Origin: Streptomyces griseoviridis
GTDB taxonomy: Bacteria; Actinomycetota; Actinomycetes; Streptomycetales; Streptomycetaceae
Reading direction: 5' to 3'
DNA length: 64,000 nt
NCBI RefSeq assembly: GCF_005222485.1
Contig: NZ_CP029078.1
Coordinates: forward strand, 2,632,001 to 2,696,000
Part shown: in pieces, positions 51,196 through 59,088 of the stretch
Layout: each line of letters begins with the position of its first letter
How positions within the stretch are numbered: position 1 is the stretch's first letter
Translations under genes and position numbers: made by a program
Notes under the pieces: generated by a model
What the model was told of the DNA's origin: nothing
What the model saw: the letters and a program-made list of their open reading frames with translations, nothing else
Database searches by the model: none

Positions 51196-51812
51196 GGCAG
51201 CTCGGACTGGTCGCGGGGGCGGCCGCGGTGGCGCTGATCGCGGCCGGCGCCATAACGTACGCGGTCGCCGAGGACGGCGGATCGTCGACGACGCCGGCCG
51301 CCGACTCGGCGGACGCCGGGTTCGCGCGGGACATGGCGGTCCACCACCAGCAGGCCGTCGAGATGTCGTACATCGTGCGGGACCGCACCAGGGACGAGGA
51401 GGTGCGGCGGCTCGCGTACGACATCGCGCAGACCCAGGCCAACCAGCGCGGCATGCTGCTGGGCTGGCTCGACCTGTGGGGGCTGCCGAAGGTGTCGTCG
51501 GACCCGCCGATGACCTGGATGGGCATGGGCGCCATGGCCTCGGGCGAGGACGGGTCGCTGATGCCCGGCATGGCGACCAACACCGAGCTGAAGCGGCTCG
51601 GCACGCTCAACGGGCGCAAGGCCGAGGTCTTCTTCCTCCAGCTGATGACGGACCATCACAAGGGCGGCGTGCACATGGCCGAGGGCTGTGTCGCCAAGTG
51701 CACGGTGGGCGTGGAGAAGCGGCTCGCGCAGGGCATGGTCGAAGCGCAGGAGTCGGAGATCCAGCTGATGGCCGACCTGCTCAAGGCCCGGCACGCGGCG
51801 CCCCGTCCGTAA
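51192..51812 (+). CDS. DUF305 family protein (His/Met-rich, exported)
   Basis: The GTG start at 51192 overlaps the DUF3105 stop. The 206-residue product has an N-terminal signal anchor (LVAGAAAVALIAAGAITYAVA) and two DUF305 repeats: ARDMAVHHQQAVEMSYIVRDRTRDEEVRRLAYDIAQTQANQRGMLLGWLD and LMTDHHKGGVHMAEGCV. The HH...M and MTDHHKG pattern is diagnostic and is linked to metal, often copper, handling in family descriptions. Two Cys (GCVAKC) are near the C-terminus. It acts outside the membrane, with the DUF3105 protein. Confidence 0.92.
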   Translation: MRQLGLVAGAAAVALIAAGAITYAVAEDGGSSTTPAADSADAGFARDMAVHHQQAVEMSYIVRDRTRDEEVRRLAYDIAQTQANQRGMLLGWLDLWGLPKVSSDPPMTWMGMGAMASGEDGSLMPGMATNTELKRLGTLNGRKAEVFFLQLMTDHHKGGVHMAEGCVAKCTVGVEKRLAQGMVEAQESEIQLMADLLKARHAAPRP

Positions 51813-52016
51813 CCCGGCCATCCGGAGGAAAGCCCCAATTCGCCCTGTCTGACGGTTCTTTGGGCTTCTCTTGGCTTCCGCATTCCCCTGGCATGAACGG
51901 TTCATCGCAAGAGTGTGCGCAACCGCGTGATCCTTTCCCGCGCCTGCCGCCGCGGCGCGGACCCGAAGGGACCACCGCCGACCACACATGCGAAGAACCG
52001 CATCGCAGGGGGTTCT

Positions 52017-53957
52017 ATGAGATCCAACCGCGCCCACATACGCGCCGGAGTGAGCATGGCGGCGACACTGCCGATGCTCGCCGGCGCGCTCGCGCTCGGC
52101 ATGCCCGCGGCGCACGCCGCCGACAGTCCCGGGCGGGACGCCATCGCGGGCACCAAGCCCTTGTGGGCCACCGCCAAGGCGGACAAGGGCGCCGCCTCGA
52201 ACGGCGCCCAGGTCTCCGCCCGGGTGTATCTGGCGGGACGCGACGCCTCCGGGCTCGCCGCCTACGCCAAGGCCGTCTCCGACCCGGACTCGGCCTCCTA
52301 CGGCAAGTACCTCACCGCCGCGCAGACGCAGTCCCGCTTCGGCGCGACCAAGGCCCAGGTGACGGCGGTCAGGTCGTGGCTGACGTCGGCGGGTCTGAAG
52401 GTCACCGGGGTGAGCCGGCACTACGTCTCGGTCTCCGGTGACGTGGCCGCCGCCGAGAAGGCCTTCGGCACCCAGCTGCACAACTACGCCAAGGGCTCGA
52501 AGACCTACCGCGCCCCGGCGGCGACGGCGTCGGCCCCCGACAGCCTGAACGGCGCCGTCCTCACCGTCACCGGCCTCGACAACGCGCCCCACAAGGCCCG
52601 GCACGCCGACACGCTGCCCGAGCCGAGCGCGGTGTTCAAGAACGCGGGACCGTTCTCCTCGTACTACGGCTCGAAGACGGCGAGCACGCTGCCGAGCGCG
52701 TACGGCAAGAAGATCCCGTACGCCGTCGCGGGCTACACCGGCAAGCAGCTCCGCGCGGCGTACGGCGCCGGAAGCCACACCGGACAGGGCGTGCGGGTCG
52801 CCATCACGGACGCCTACGCCTCCCCGACCATCGCCTACGACGCGGCGACCTACGCGAAGAAGCACGGGGACGCGGCCTGGAGGACCGGCCAGCTGCGCCA
52901 GTCGCTGCCCGGCACCTACACCAGGACGGAGGAGTGCGACGCGGCCGGCTGGTACGGCGAGGAGACCCTCGACGTCGAGGCCGTGCACGCGGTCGCGCCG
53001 GCCGCGAACGTCACCTACGTGGGCGCCGCCTCCTGCTACGACGACGATCTGCTCGACTCGCTGAGCAAGGTCGTCGACAACCACCTCGCCGACATCGTCT
53101 CCAACTCGTGGGGCGACATCGAGGCCAACCAGACGCCCGACCTCGCCGCCGCCTACGACCAGGTCTTCCAGTTCGGCGCGGTCGAGGGCATCGGCTTCTA
53201 CTTCTCCTCCGGCGACAACGGCGACGAGGTCGCCAACACCGGCACGAAGCAGGTCGACACCCCGGCCAACTCAGCGTGGGTGACCGCGGTCGGCGGCACC
53301 TCGCTCGCCGTCGGCAAGGGCGACTCGTACCTGTGGGAGACCGGCTGGGGCACCCAGAAGGCGAGCCTGTCGGCCGACGGCAAGTCCTGGACCGCCTTCC
53401 CCGGCGCGTTCACCTCGGGCGCGGGCGGCGGCACCAGCGCGACGGTGGCCCAGCCCTTCTACCAGAAGGGTGTCGTCCCGAACGCGCTCGCCAAGGCGCG
53501 CAGCGCCGCAGGCAACCGCGTGGTGCCCGACATCGCGGCGATCGCCGACCCGAACACCGGCTTCAAGGTCGGCCAGACGCAGACCTTCCCCGACGGGTCG
53601 CAGCAGTACAGCGAGTACCGGATCGGCGGCACCTCGCTCGCCGCCCCGGTGATCGCGGCCGTCCAGGCGCTGGCCCAGCAGGCGCGCGGCGGCAAGGCGC
53701 TCGGCTTCGCCAACCCGGCGATCTACGCCAAGTACGGCACGAAGGCGTACCACGACGTCACCGACCACCCGACCGGCTCGGGCCTCGCGGTGGCCAGGGT
53801 GGACTTCGCCAACGGCTACGACGCCGCCGACGGCCTGCTGACCTCGGTCCGCAGCCTCGGCAAGGACAGCTCGCTGTCCGCGGTGAAGGGCTACGACGAC
53901 GTCACCGGCGTGGGCTCGCCCGCGAAGGGCTACGTCGACTCCTACCGCCGCCACTGA
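52017..53957 (+). CDS. Secreted S53 family protease (sedolisin/kumamolisin type)
   Basis: The 646-residue precursor has a signal peptide (MRSNRAHIRAGVSMAATLPMLAGALALGMPAAHA), a Pro-kumamolisin activation domain (~50-190: VSARVYLAGRDASGLAAYAKAVSDPDSASYGKYLTAAQ; FGATKAQVTAVRSWLTSAGLKVTGV) and the protease domain. Catalytic residues are E315 and D319 (GEETLDVEAVH), the oxyanion Asp in FYFSSGDNGDE, and S540 in GGTSLAAPVIAAVQ. It autoprocesses at low pH in the family. GGTTCT/GGGGG precedes the ATG at 52017. It supplies peptides from extracellular protein and sits between metal-handling genes and nadE. Confidence 0.94.
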   Translation: MRSNRAHIRAGVSMAATLPMLAGALALGMPAAHAADSPGRDAIAGTKPLWATAKADKGAASNGAQVSARVYLAGRDASGLAAYAKAVSDPDSASYGKYLTAAQTQSRFGATKAQVTAVRSWLTSAGLKVTGVSRHYVSVSGDVAAAEKAFGTQLHNYAKGSKTYRAPAATASAPDSLNGAVLTVTGLDNAPHKARHADTLPEPSAVFKNAGPFSSYYGSKTASTLPSAYGKKIPYAVAGYTGKQLRAAYGAGSHTGQGVRVAITDAYASPTIAYDAATYAKKHGDAAWRTGQLRQSLPGTYTRTEECDAAGWYGEETLDVEAVHAVAPAANVTYVGAASCYDDDLLDSLSKVVDNHLADIVSNSWGDIEANQTPDLAAAYDQVFQFGAVEGIGFYFSSGDNGDEVANTGTKQVDTPANSAWVTAVGGTSLAVGKGDSYLWETGWGTQKASLSADGKSWTAFPGAFTSGAGGGTSATVAQPFYQKGVVPNALAKARSAAGNRVVPDIAAIADPNTGFKVGQTQTFPDGSQQYSEYRIGGTSLAAPVIAAVQALAQQARGGKALGFANPAIYAKYGTKAYHDVTDHPTGSGLAVARVDFANGYDAADGLLTSVRSLGKDSSLSAVKGYDDVTGVGSPAKGYVDSYRRH

Positions 53958-54021
53958 GCGGCGGAGCGGCCGGCCGGCTGAGCGGTTGACCGGCTGAGGG
54001 GCCGGGCGGCCGACACCCTGA

Positions 54022-54060
54022 TGGGGTGGCGTGGGGTGCACCACACCTCGCGCCACCCCA
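54022..54060. terminator. Terminator between the S53 protease and nadE
   Basis: A 10-bp stem TGGGGTGGCG (54022-54031) pairs with CGCCACCCCA (54051-54060), with further complementarity in the loop. It ends the protease transcript 19 bases before the nadE -10 region. Confidence 0.65.
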
Positions 54061-54078
54061 TCGCGTCGCTCTGACGAT

Positions 54079-54090
54079 TACACTGGCGGG
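54079..54090 (+). promoter_or_regulatory. Probable leaderless promoter of nadE
   Basis: TACACT (54079-54084) is followed by 6 bases and the GTG at 54091, so transcription may begin at the start codon. GGCGGG just upstream could also serve as a weak ribosome site. Confidence 0.4.
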
Positions 54091-55845
54091 GTGCCTCAAC
54101 TTCGTCTCGCCCTGAACCAGATCGACTCGCGCGTCGGCGACATCGCCAGGAACAGCCGGACGATCCTCGACTGGACCCGGCACTCCGCCGCCCAGGGAGC
54201 GCACCTCGTGGCGTTCCCCGAGATGGCGCTGACCGGATACCCGGTGGAGGATCTCGCACTGCGCTCCTCCTTCGTGGAGGCCTCCCGCACGGCCCTGCGC
54301 ACCCTCGCCGCGCGCCTCGCCGAGGAGGGCTTCGGCGAGCTGCCCGTGGTCGTCGGCTACCTCGACAGGTCGGCCACCGCCCAGCCCCGCTACGGCCAGC
54401 CGGCCGGCGCCCCGCGCAACGCGGCGGCCGTCCTGCACGGCGGCGAGGTGGCCCTCACCTTCGCCAAGCACCACCTGCCGAACTACGGCGTCTTCGACGA
54501 GTTCCGCTACTTCGTGCCGGGCGACACCATGCCGGTGGTGCGGGTGCGGGGCGTCGACGTGGCGCTGGCCATCTGCGAGGACCTCTGGCAGGACGGCGGC
54601 CGGGTGCCCGCGGCGCGCTCCGCGCACGCCGGTCTGCTGCTGTCGGTGAACGCCTCGCCGTACGAGCGCGACAAGGACGACACCCGGCTCGAACTGGTCC
54701 GCAAGCGCGCCCAGGAGGCCGGCTGCACCACCGCCTACCTGGCGATGATGGGCGGCCAGGACGAGCTGGTCTTCGACGGCGACTCGATCGTCGTCGACCG
54801 GGACGGCGAGGTGATCGCGCGGGCCCCGCAGTTCGAGGAGGGCTGTGTGGTCCTCGACCTCGACCTGCCGGCCGCGTCCGCCGACGCGCCGACCGGCGTT
54901 GTCGACGACGGGCTCAGGATCGACCGGGTCGTGCTGTCCCAGGAGCCGGTCCCTGCCTACCCGCCGGAGGTCTCGGGCGGCTACGCGCAGCGGCTCGACG
55001 ACTCCGAGGAGATCTACTCGGCGCTGGTCGTGGGGTTGCGGGCGTACGTCGTGAAGAACGGCTTCCGGTCCGTGCTGCTCGGTCTGTCCGGGGGCATCGA
55101 CTCCGCGATCTGCGCGGCCATCGCCTGCGACGCGGTCGGCGCGGAGAACGTGTTCGGCGTGTCGATGCCGTCGAAGTACTCCTCGGACCACTCCCGTGGC
55201 GACGCGGCGGAGCTGGCCCGGCGGACCGGGCTCAACTTCCGCACCGTGCCGATCGAGCCGATGTTCGACGCCTTCATGGGGTCGCTGGGGCTGACCGGGC
55301 TCGCCGAGGAGAACCTCCAGGCGCGGCTGCGCGGCACCACGCTGATGGCGATCTCCAACCAGGAGGGCCACATCGTGCTGGCGCCCGGCAACAAGTCGGA
55401 GCTGGCGGTGGGCTATTCGACGCTGTACGGGGACGCGGTCGGCGCCTACGGGCCGATCAAGGACGTCTACAAGTCGTCGGTGTTCCGGCTCGCCGAGTGG
55501 CGCAACCGGGCCGCCGCCGAGCGGGGGCAGACCCCGCCGATCCCGGAGAACTCGATCAGCAAGCCGCCCAGCGCCGAGCTGCGCCCCGGCCAGGTCGACA
55601 CGGACTCGCTGCCGGACTACCCGGTCCTCGACGCGATCCTGGAGCTGTACGTCGATCGGGACCAGGGCGCCGACGCGATCGTGGCGGCGGGCTTCGACCC
55701 GGCGCTGGTGGCGAAGACGCTGCGGATGGTGGACACCGCGGAGTACAAGCGGCGCCAGTACCCGCCGGGCACCAAGATCTCGCCGAAGGGCTTCGGCAAG
55801 GACCGGCGGCTGCCGATCACCAACGGCTGGCGCGAGTCGCTCTGA
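54091..55845 (+). CDS. nadE: Glutamine-dependent NAD+ synthetase
   Basis: The 584-residue enzyme joins an N-terminal nitrilase-type glutaminase and a C-terminal NAD synthetase. The triad is visible: E44 (AFPEMALTGYP), a Lys in KHHLPNYGVFDE and C162 (AICEDLWQ). The ATP-binding P-loop SGGIDS spans 333-338 (LLGLSGGIDSAICAAIACDAV), and GNKSELAVGYSTLYGD and SAEL..GQVDTDSLPDY follow. It converts deamido-NAD to NAD+ using ammonia from glutamine, linking NAD supply to the GS genes nearby. The GTG start at 54091 has a leaderless-type promoter. Confidence 0.97.
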   Translation: MPQLRLALNQIDSRVGDIARNSRTILDWTRHSAAQGAHLVAFPEMALTGYPVEDLALRSSFVEASRTALRTLAARLAEEGFGELPVVVGYLDRSATAQPRYGQPAGAPRNAAAVLHGGEVALTFAKHHLPNYGVFDEFRYFVPGDTMPVVRVRGVDVALAICEDLWQDGGRVPAARSAHAGLLLSVNASPYERDKDDTRLELVRKRAQEAGCTTAYLAMMGGQDELVFDGDSIVVDRDGEVIARAPQFEEGCVVLDLDLPAASADAPTGVVDDGLRIDRVVLSQEPVPAYPPEVSGGYAQRLDDSEEIYSALVVGLRAYVVKNGFRSVLLGLSGGIDSAICAAIACDAVGAENVFGVSMPSKYSSDHSRGDAAELARRTGLNFRTVPIEPMFDAFMGSLGLTGLAEENLQARLRGTTLMAISNQEGHIVLAPGNKSELAVGYSTLYGDAVGAYGPIKDVYKSSVFRLAEWRNRAAAERGQTPPIPENSISKPPSAELRPGQVDTDSLPDYPVLDAILELYVDRDQGADAIVAAGFDPALVAKTLRMVDTAEYKRRQYPPGTKISPKGFGKDRRLPITNGWRESL

Positions 55846-55864
55846 CCGGGGCGGCCCGCCCCGG
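55846..55864. terminator. Compact hairpin after nadE
   Basis: CCGGGGCGG pairs with CCGCCCCGG around a single base, starting directly after the nadE stop; the effective stem is about 7-8 bp with a small loop. It lies between convergent genes and may act in both directions. Confidence 0.5.
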
Positions 55865-55882
55865 CCGTCGGCTCCGCCGCCG

Positions 55883-56872
55883 TCAGACGCTGTAGCGGTC
55901 GACGAGCGCCCGCAGGGTGTCGAAGGCGGGCTTGGGCGCGTAGTCGTCGGTGGTGAGCCCGAACCGGTGGAAGAGGCTCGCCCCTGCGCTGTCGGCGTCG
56001 CGCAGCGCGAAGTGCGTGTAGCCGCTCAGGTGGAGCCGCTCCGACCGGGCGGCGATCACCTCGACGACGGTCCCGACGACGTCGGCCTGCCGCCCCGGCG
56101 GGCGTCCGGGTCCGGTGGGCCAGCCGTGCTCGGTGACGTGCAGCGGCAAGTGCCCGAGGCCCGCGGGGGCCAGCACCGCGTCCCGGTTGTGGCGCAGCAG
56201 TCCCTCGACGGCCGGCGCGAGGTCGGCGGGGGCGACGGGGTGGAAGACGTCGGGGAAGAGGTCGAGGCCCACGTAGTCCAGGTCGGCGACGAACTCCGCT
56301 CCCCCGAGCTTCGTCAGCTCCGTGACGAAGGAGGCCCCTGGGCCGAAGAGGGGGGTGGTGTTGAAGCCGACCCGCAGCCGTGCGTACCCGAGTTCACGCG
56401 CCCGCGCCTTCGCGGCGGACACCCCGCGGACGATCGCCTCGCGCACCTGCGGGTAGAAGCCGTCGAGCGTCGGGTTCGAGGTGACATCGGGCTCCTCCGC
56501 CACTTGCAGCGTGCCGGTGAACGGGCCGTACTGCTCGACCAGTTCACGCAGGAAGGCGCAGTAGCCGTCGACGTCCCCGGACGGTGACCTGTACTGCGCG
56601 ACCAGGTCGAGGCGGCGCCCGCGGACGGCGTACCGGGTGGCGTCGGCCGGGGTGGCGGTCGCGTGCGGCCCGCCGAGGCGGGTGGTGTCGTCGAAGCCGG
56701 TGTAGGCGCGCACCAGGAACGGCCGGTCGGGTCGGCCCTGGAGGCGGTCGAGGGCGTCCGACACGAGGGCCGGGTCGTCGGGCGGGCCGGCCGCGAGGCC
56801 GCCGGTGTCGTCACCGGCGACCCCGCCGGGGTAGATGCCGAAGAGGAGGCCGTCCTGCGTGGTCGGGGTCAC
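55883..56872 (-). CDS. TIM-barrel protein resembling glycoside hydrolases
   Basis: The 329-residue soluble product has features of a glycoside-hydrolase-like TIM barrel: GLLFGIYPGGVAGDD, FLVRAYTGFDDT, GTLQVAEEPDV (an N/D-E-P type acid motif), VGLDLFPDVFHP and LPLHVTEHGWPTGPGR (second acid). A CBM or signal peptide is absent, so it acts inside the cell or is misassigned. GTG start at 56872 with AAAGGA 8 bases upstream. It follows a PadR gene by 35 bases and probably belongs to its regulon. Substrate unknown. Confidence 0.78.
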   Translation of the reverse strand: MTPTTQDGLLFGIYPGGVAGDDTGGLAAGPPDDPALVSDALDRLQGRPDRPFLVRAYTGFDDTTRLGGPHATATPADATRYAVRGRRLDLVAQYRSPSGDVDGYCAFLRELVEQYGPFTGTLQVAEEPDVTSNPTLDGFYPQVREAIVRGVSAAKARARELGYARLRVGFNTTPLFGPGASFVTELTKLGGAEFVADLDYVGLDLFPDVFHPVAPADLAPAVEGLLRHNRDAVLAPAGLGHLPLHVTEHGWPTGPGRPPGRQADVVGTVVEVIAARSERLHLSGYTHFALRDADSAGASLFHRFGLTTDDYAPKPAFDTLRALVDRYSV

Positions 56873-56907
56873 TCGTCCGAGTCCTTTCGGTGCGGCGTCA
56901 CGGGGGT

Positions 56908-57501
56908 TCACCGGGGTGCGGAGGTCGCCGGGCCGGTCGGCGACGTCAGGGAGCCGGTGCGGAGGTCGTCGATGACCGAGTCGATCCACGCCGTCTCGGC
57001 GCGGGCGAGGCAGAGCGCGTACTCGGCCTCGATGACGTGCAGTCGGGGCACGCCGGCCGCCAGGGCCCGCGCGAGGCGTTCCTCGTCGTCGGCGGTGCGC
57101 TGCCGCAGGCGCCGGGCGCGCTCGGCGAGCGCCTCCGCCGCGCCGCGCGTGCCGAGGGCGCCGAGGTGGGCGACCGCGCCCAGGAACCGTGAGAACTCCC
57201 GTTCCGGGGTGCGGATCTGGGAGTCGAGGCGGCGCACGAGTTCGTGGCGGCCCTCGTCGGTGAGGGCGTAGACGGTCCGCTCCGGGCGGTTGCCCGAACG
57301 CTCCCGGCCCGTCGAGGCGATCCATCCCGCCTCGGCCAGGGCGGCGACGGTGTTGTAGAGGGTGCCCCGGGTGATCGCGGCGGCGTGGTGGTCACTGCGT
57401 TCCCGCAGGTCGGCGAGGATCTGGTGCGGGTGCGACGGCTGTTCGAGCAGGAGCCCGAGCACGGCCGGGACGATCGGGTTGTCGAGAGCGCGACGCGGCA
57501 T
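56908..57501 (-). CDS. PadR family transcriptional regulator
   Basis: The 197-residue product starts ALDNPIVPAVLGLLLEQPSHPHQILADLRER, with the winged-helix domain typical of PadR (RGTLYNTVAALAEAGWIASTGRERSGNRPERTVYALTDEGRHEL). The C-terminal helices (VSAD-type dimerisation, LHVIEAEYALCLARAETAWIDSVIDDLRTG) are those of the PadR-s1 class. An AGTC-N6-GACT palindrome at 57516-57529 lies just upstream and is the likely operator. It probably controls itself and the downstream TIM-barrel gene. Confidence 0.92.
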   Translation of the reverse strand: MPRRALDNPIVPAVLGLLLEQPSHPHQILADLRERSDHHAAAITRGTLYNTVAALAEAGWIASTGRERSGNRPERTVYALTDEGRHELVRRLDSQIRTPEREFSRFLGAVAHLGALGTRGAAEALAERARRLRQRTADDEERLARALAAGVPRLHVIEAEYALCLARAETAWIDSVIDDLRTGSLTSPTGPATSAPR

Positions 57502-57515
57502 GGTCGAACCGTATC

Positions 57516-57529
57516 AGTCCAAATAGACT
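57516..57529 (-). promoter_or_regulatory. PadR-type palindrome
   Basis: AGTC-N6-GACT lies 15-28 bases before the PadR start and, on the minus strand, includes TAGTCT as a possible -10. Confidence 0.55.
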
Positions 57530-57555
57530 ATGGGGCAGACCTGGCGGGGCCCTCG

Positions 57556-57668
57556 TTCCGGAGACCCCTCGTAACAGGGGCCCGCCGTTCCGGGGGCCCG
57601 CCGTCCCGGGGACCCGCCGTCCCGGGGACCCGCCGTCCCGGGAACCGCCGTCCCGGGAACCGCGCGCC
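57556..57668. repeat. 16-bp GC-rich tandem repeat
   Basis: Five or so copies of CCCGCCGTCCCGGGGA-type units run head to tail between the MFS stop and the PadR start. Each unit is self-complementary at CCCGGG. No gene is supported in 57530-57777. Confidence 0.7.
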
Positions 57669-57777
57669 CGGGTCACGTCCGCCGGAAGCGCACTGCCGCA
57701 GGCGCACTGCCGCAGGCGCGCGCGTCCGCGCCCCGGCGCGCCGGGCGGGCCGCAACAGCCCGTCCGGCGCGTGGAGT

Positions 57778-58998
57778 TCAGCCGCTCTGCCGTGCCGGTT
57801 CCCGGCGCCCCGGCACATGGGCCGCCACCAGCCGCTCGCGGCCGGGGAGCGCGCGGCGCCGGTCCACGATCGTCGCCGTCGCCGCCACCGCGAGCCCCAG
57901 GACCGCGAGGACCGCGCCCGCCAGGGCGGGGGACGTCGCCCCGAAGCCCGCCGCGAGGGCCAGGCCGCCGATCCAGGCGCCGCCCGCGTTGGCGAGGTTG
58001 AAGGCGGCCTGGTTGGCCGAGGAGGCGAGGGAGGGAGCCGACGCGGCCTTCTCCATCACCATCAGCTGGAGCGGCGAGCCGGTGACGAAGGCCGCCGCGC
58101 CCAGCAGGACCACGGCGAGCGCCGCGCTCCACTCGGCCCGCATCAGCACCGGGAACAGGGCGAGGACGACCGCGAGGGAGGTCAGACCGCCGAAGAGGGT
58201 GCTCCGCATCGCGTAGTCGGCGAGCCGGCCGCCGACGAGGTTGCCGATCGTCGCGCCGACGCCGAAGAGGGCGAGCAGCACGGTGACGCTGCCCGCCGCG
58301 TAGCCGGCCGCGTCCGTGAGCATCGGCGTGATGTAGCTGTACGCGGCGAACAGGGCGCCGAACCCGGCGACGGTGGTGCCGAGCGCCAGCCACACCGGCA
58401 GCGAGCGCAGGGCGGCGAGTTCGCCGCGCAGGCCGGTGGCGGGGGCGTGGTCGCGGTCGTGCGGGATCAGCAGGGCGAGCGCCGCGATGGCCACCAGGCC
58501 GATGGCGCCGACGCCGAGGAAGGCGGCCCGCCAGCCGAGGTGCTGGCCGACCAGGGTGGCCGCGGGGACACCGGCGATGTTGGCGATGGTCAGGCCGAGG
58601 AACATCAGGGAGACCGAGCGGGCCCGGCGTTCCGGTGCCACCAGGCCGGTGGCGACGACCGCGCCGACGCCGAAGAAGGCGCCGTGCGGCAGTCCGCTGA
58701 GGAAGCGGGCGGCGAGCAGGGTGTGCTGGTCGGGGGCGAACGCGGAGAGGGTGTTGCCCACCACGAACAGGACCATCAGGCCGATGAGGACCGTGCGGCG
58801 GGACATCCGCGCGGTCACGGCGGCGAGCAGCGGGGCGCCGATGACGACGCCGAGCGCGTAGGCCGAGACCAGGTGTCCCGCGCTGGGGATGGAGGTGTGC
58901 AGGTCGTCCGCGACGTCGGGCAGCAGGCCCATCATCACGAATTCGGTGGTGCCGATGCCGAAGGCGCCCACGGCGAGGGCAAGCAGGGCCAGGGGCAT
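57778..58998 (-). CDS. MFS drug-efflux type transporter (DHA1)
   Basis: The 406-residue protein (ATG 58998: MPLALLALAVGAFGIGTTEFVMMGLLPDVADDL) matches the DHA1/Cml-arabinose efflux type: ATAR motif A (VTARMSRRTVLIGLMVLFVVGNTLSAFAP), RFLSGLPHGAFFGVGAVVATGLV, FLGLTIANIAGVPAATLVG and GALFAAYSYITPML. It exports an unknown small molecule. A GTG at 59049 would add 17 residues (NIKWTEHALPERLRHS) but lies inside a perfect palindrome, so I prefer 58998. The palindrome points to a repressor. Confidence 0.9.
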   Translation of the reverse strand: MPLALLALAVGAFGIGTTEFVMMGLLPDVADDLHTSIPSAGHLVSAYALGVVIGAPLLAAVTARMSRRTVLIGLMVLFVVGNTLSAFAPDQHTLLAARFLSGLPHGAFFGVGAVVATGLVAPERRARSVSLMFLGLTIANIAGVPAATLVGQHLGWRAAFLGVGAIGLVAIAALALLIPHDRDHAPATGLRGELAALRSLPVWLALGTTVAGFGALFAAYSYITPMLTDAAGYAAGSVTVLLALFGVGATIGNLVGGRLADYAMRSTLFGGLTSLAVVLALFPVLMRAEWSAALAVVLLGAAAFVTGSPLQLMVMEKAASAPSLASSANQAAFNLANAGGAWIGGLALAAGFGATSPALAGAVLAVLGLAVAATATIVDRRRALPGRERLVAAHVPGRREPARQSG

Positions 58999-59026
58999 GG
59001 AGTGCCTGAGCCTTTCCGGTAGTGCG

Positions 59027-59059
59027 TGTTCCGTCCACTTTATGTTCACGGACGGAACA
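59027..59059 (-). promoter_or_regulatory. Palindromic operator upstream of the MFS gene
   Basis: TGTTCCGTCC (59027-59036) and GGACGGAACA (59050-59059) form a perfect 10-bp inverted repeat with a 13-base spacer that contains AAAGT, a possible -10 on the minus strand. It ends 28 bases before the ATG. No adjacent regulator gene is present. Confidence 0.75.
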
Positions 59060-59088
59060 AAGCCTCCCAGGCCCAGTATTCCGGGGGG

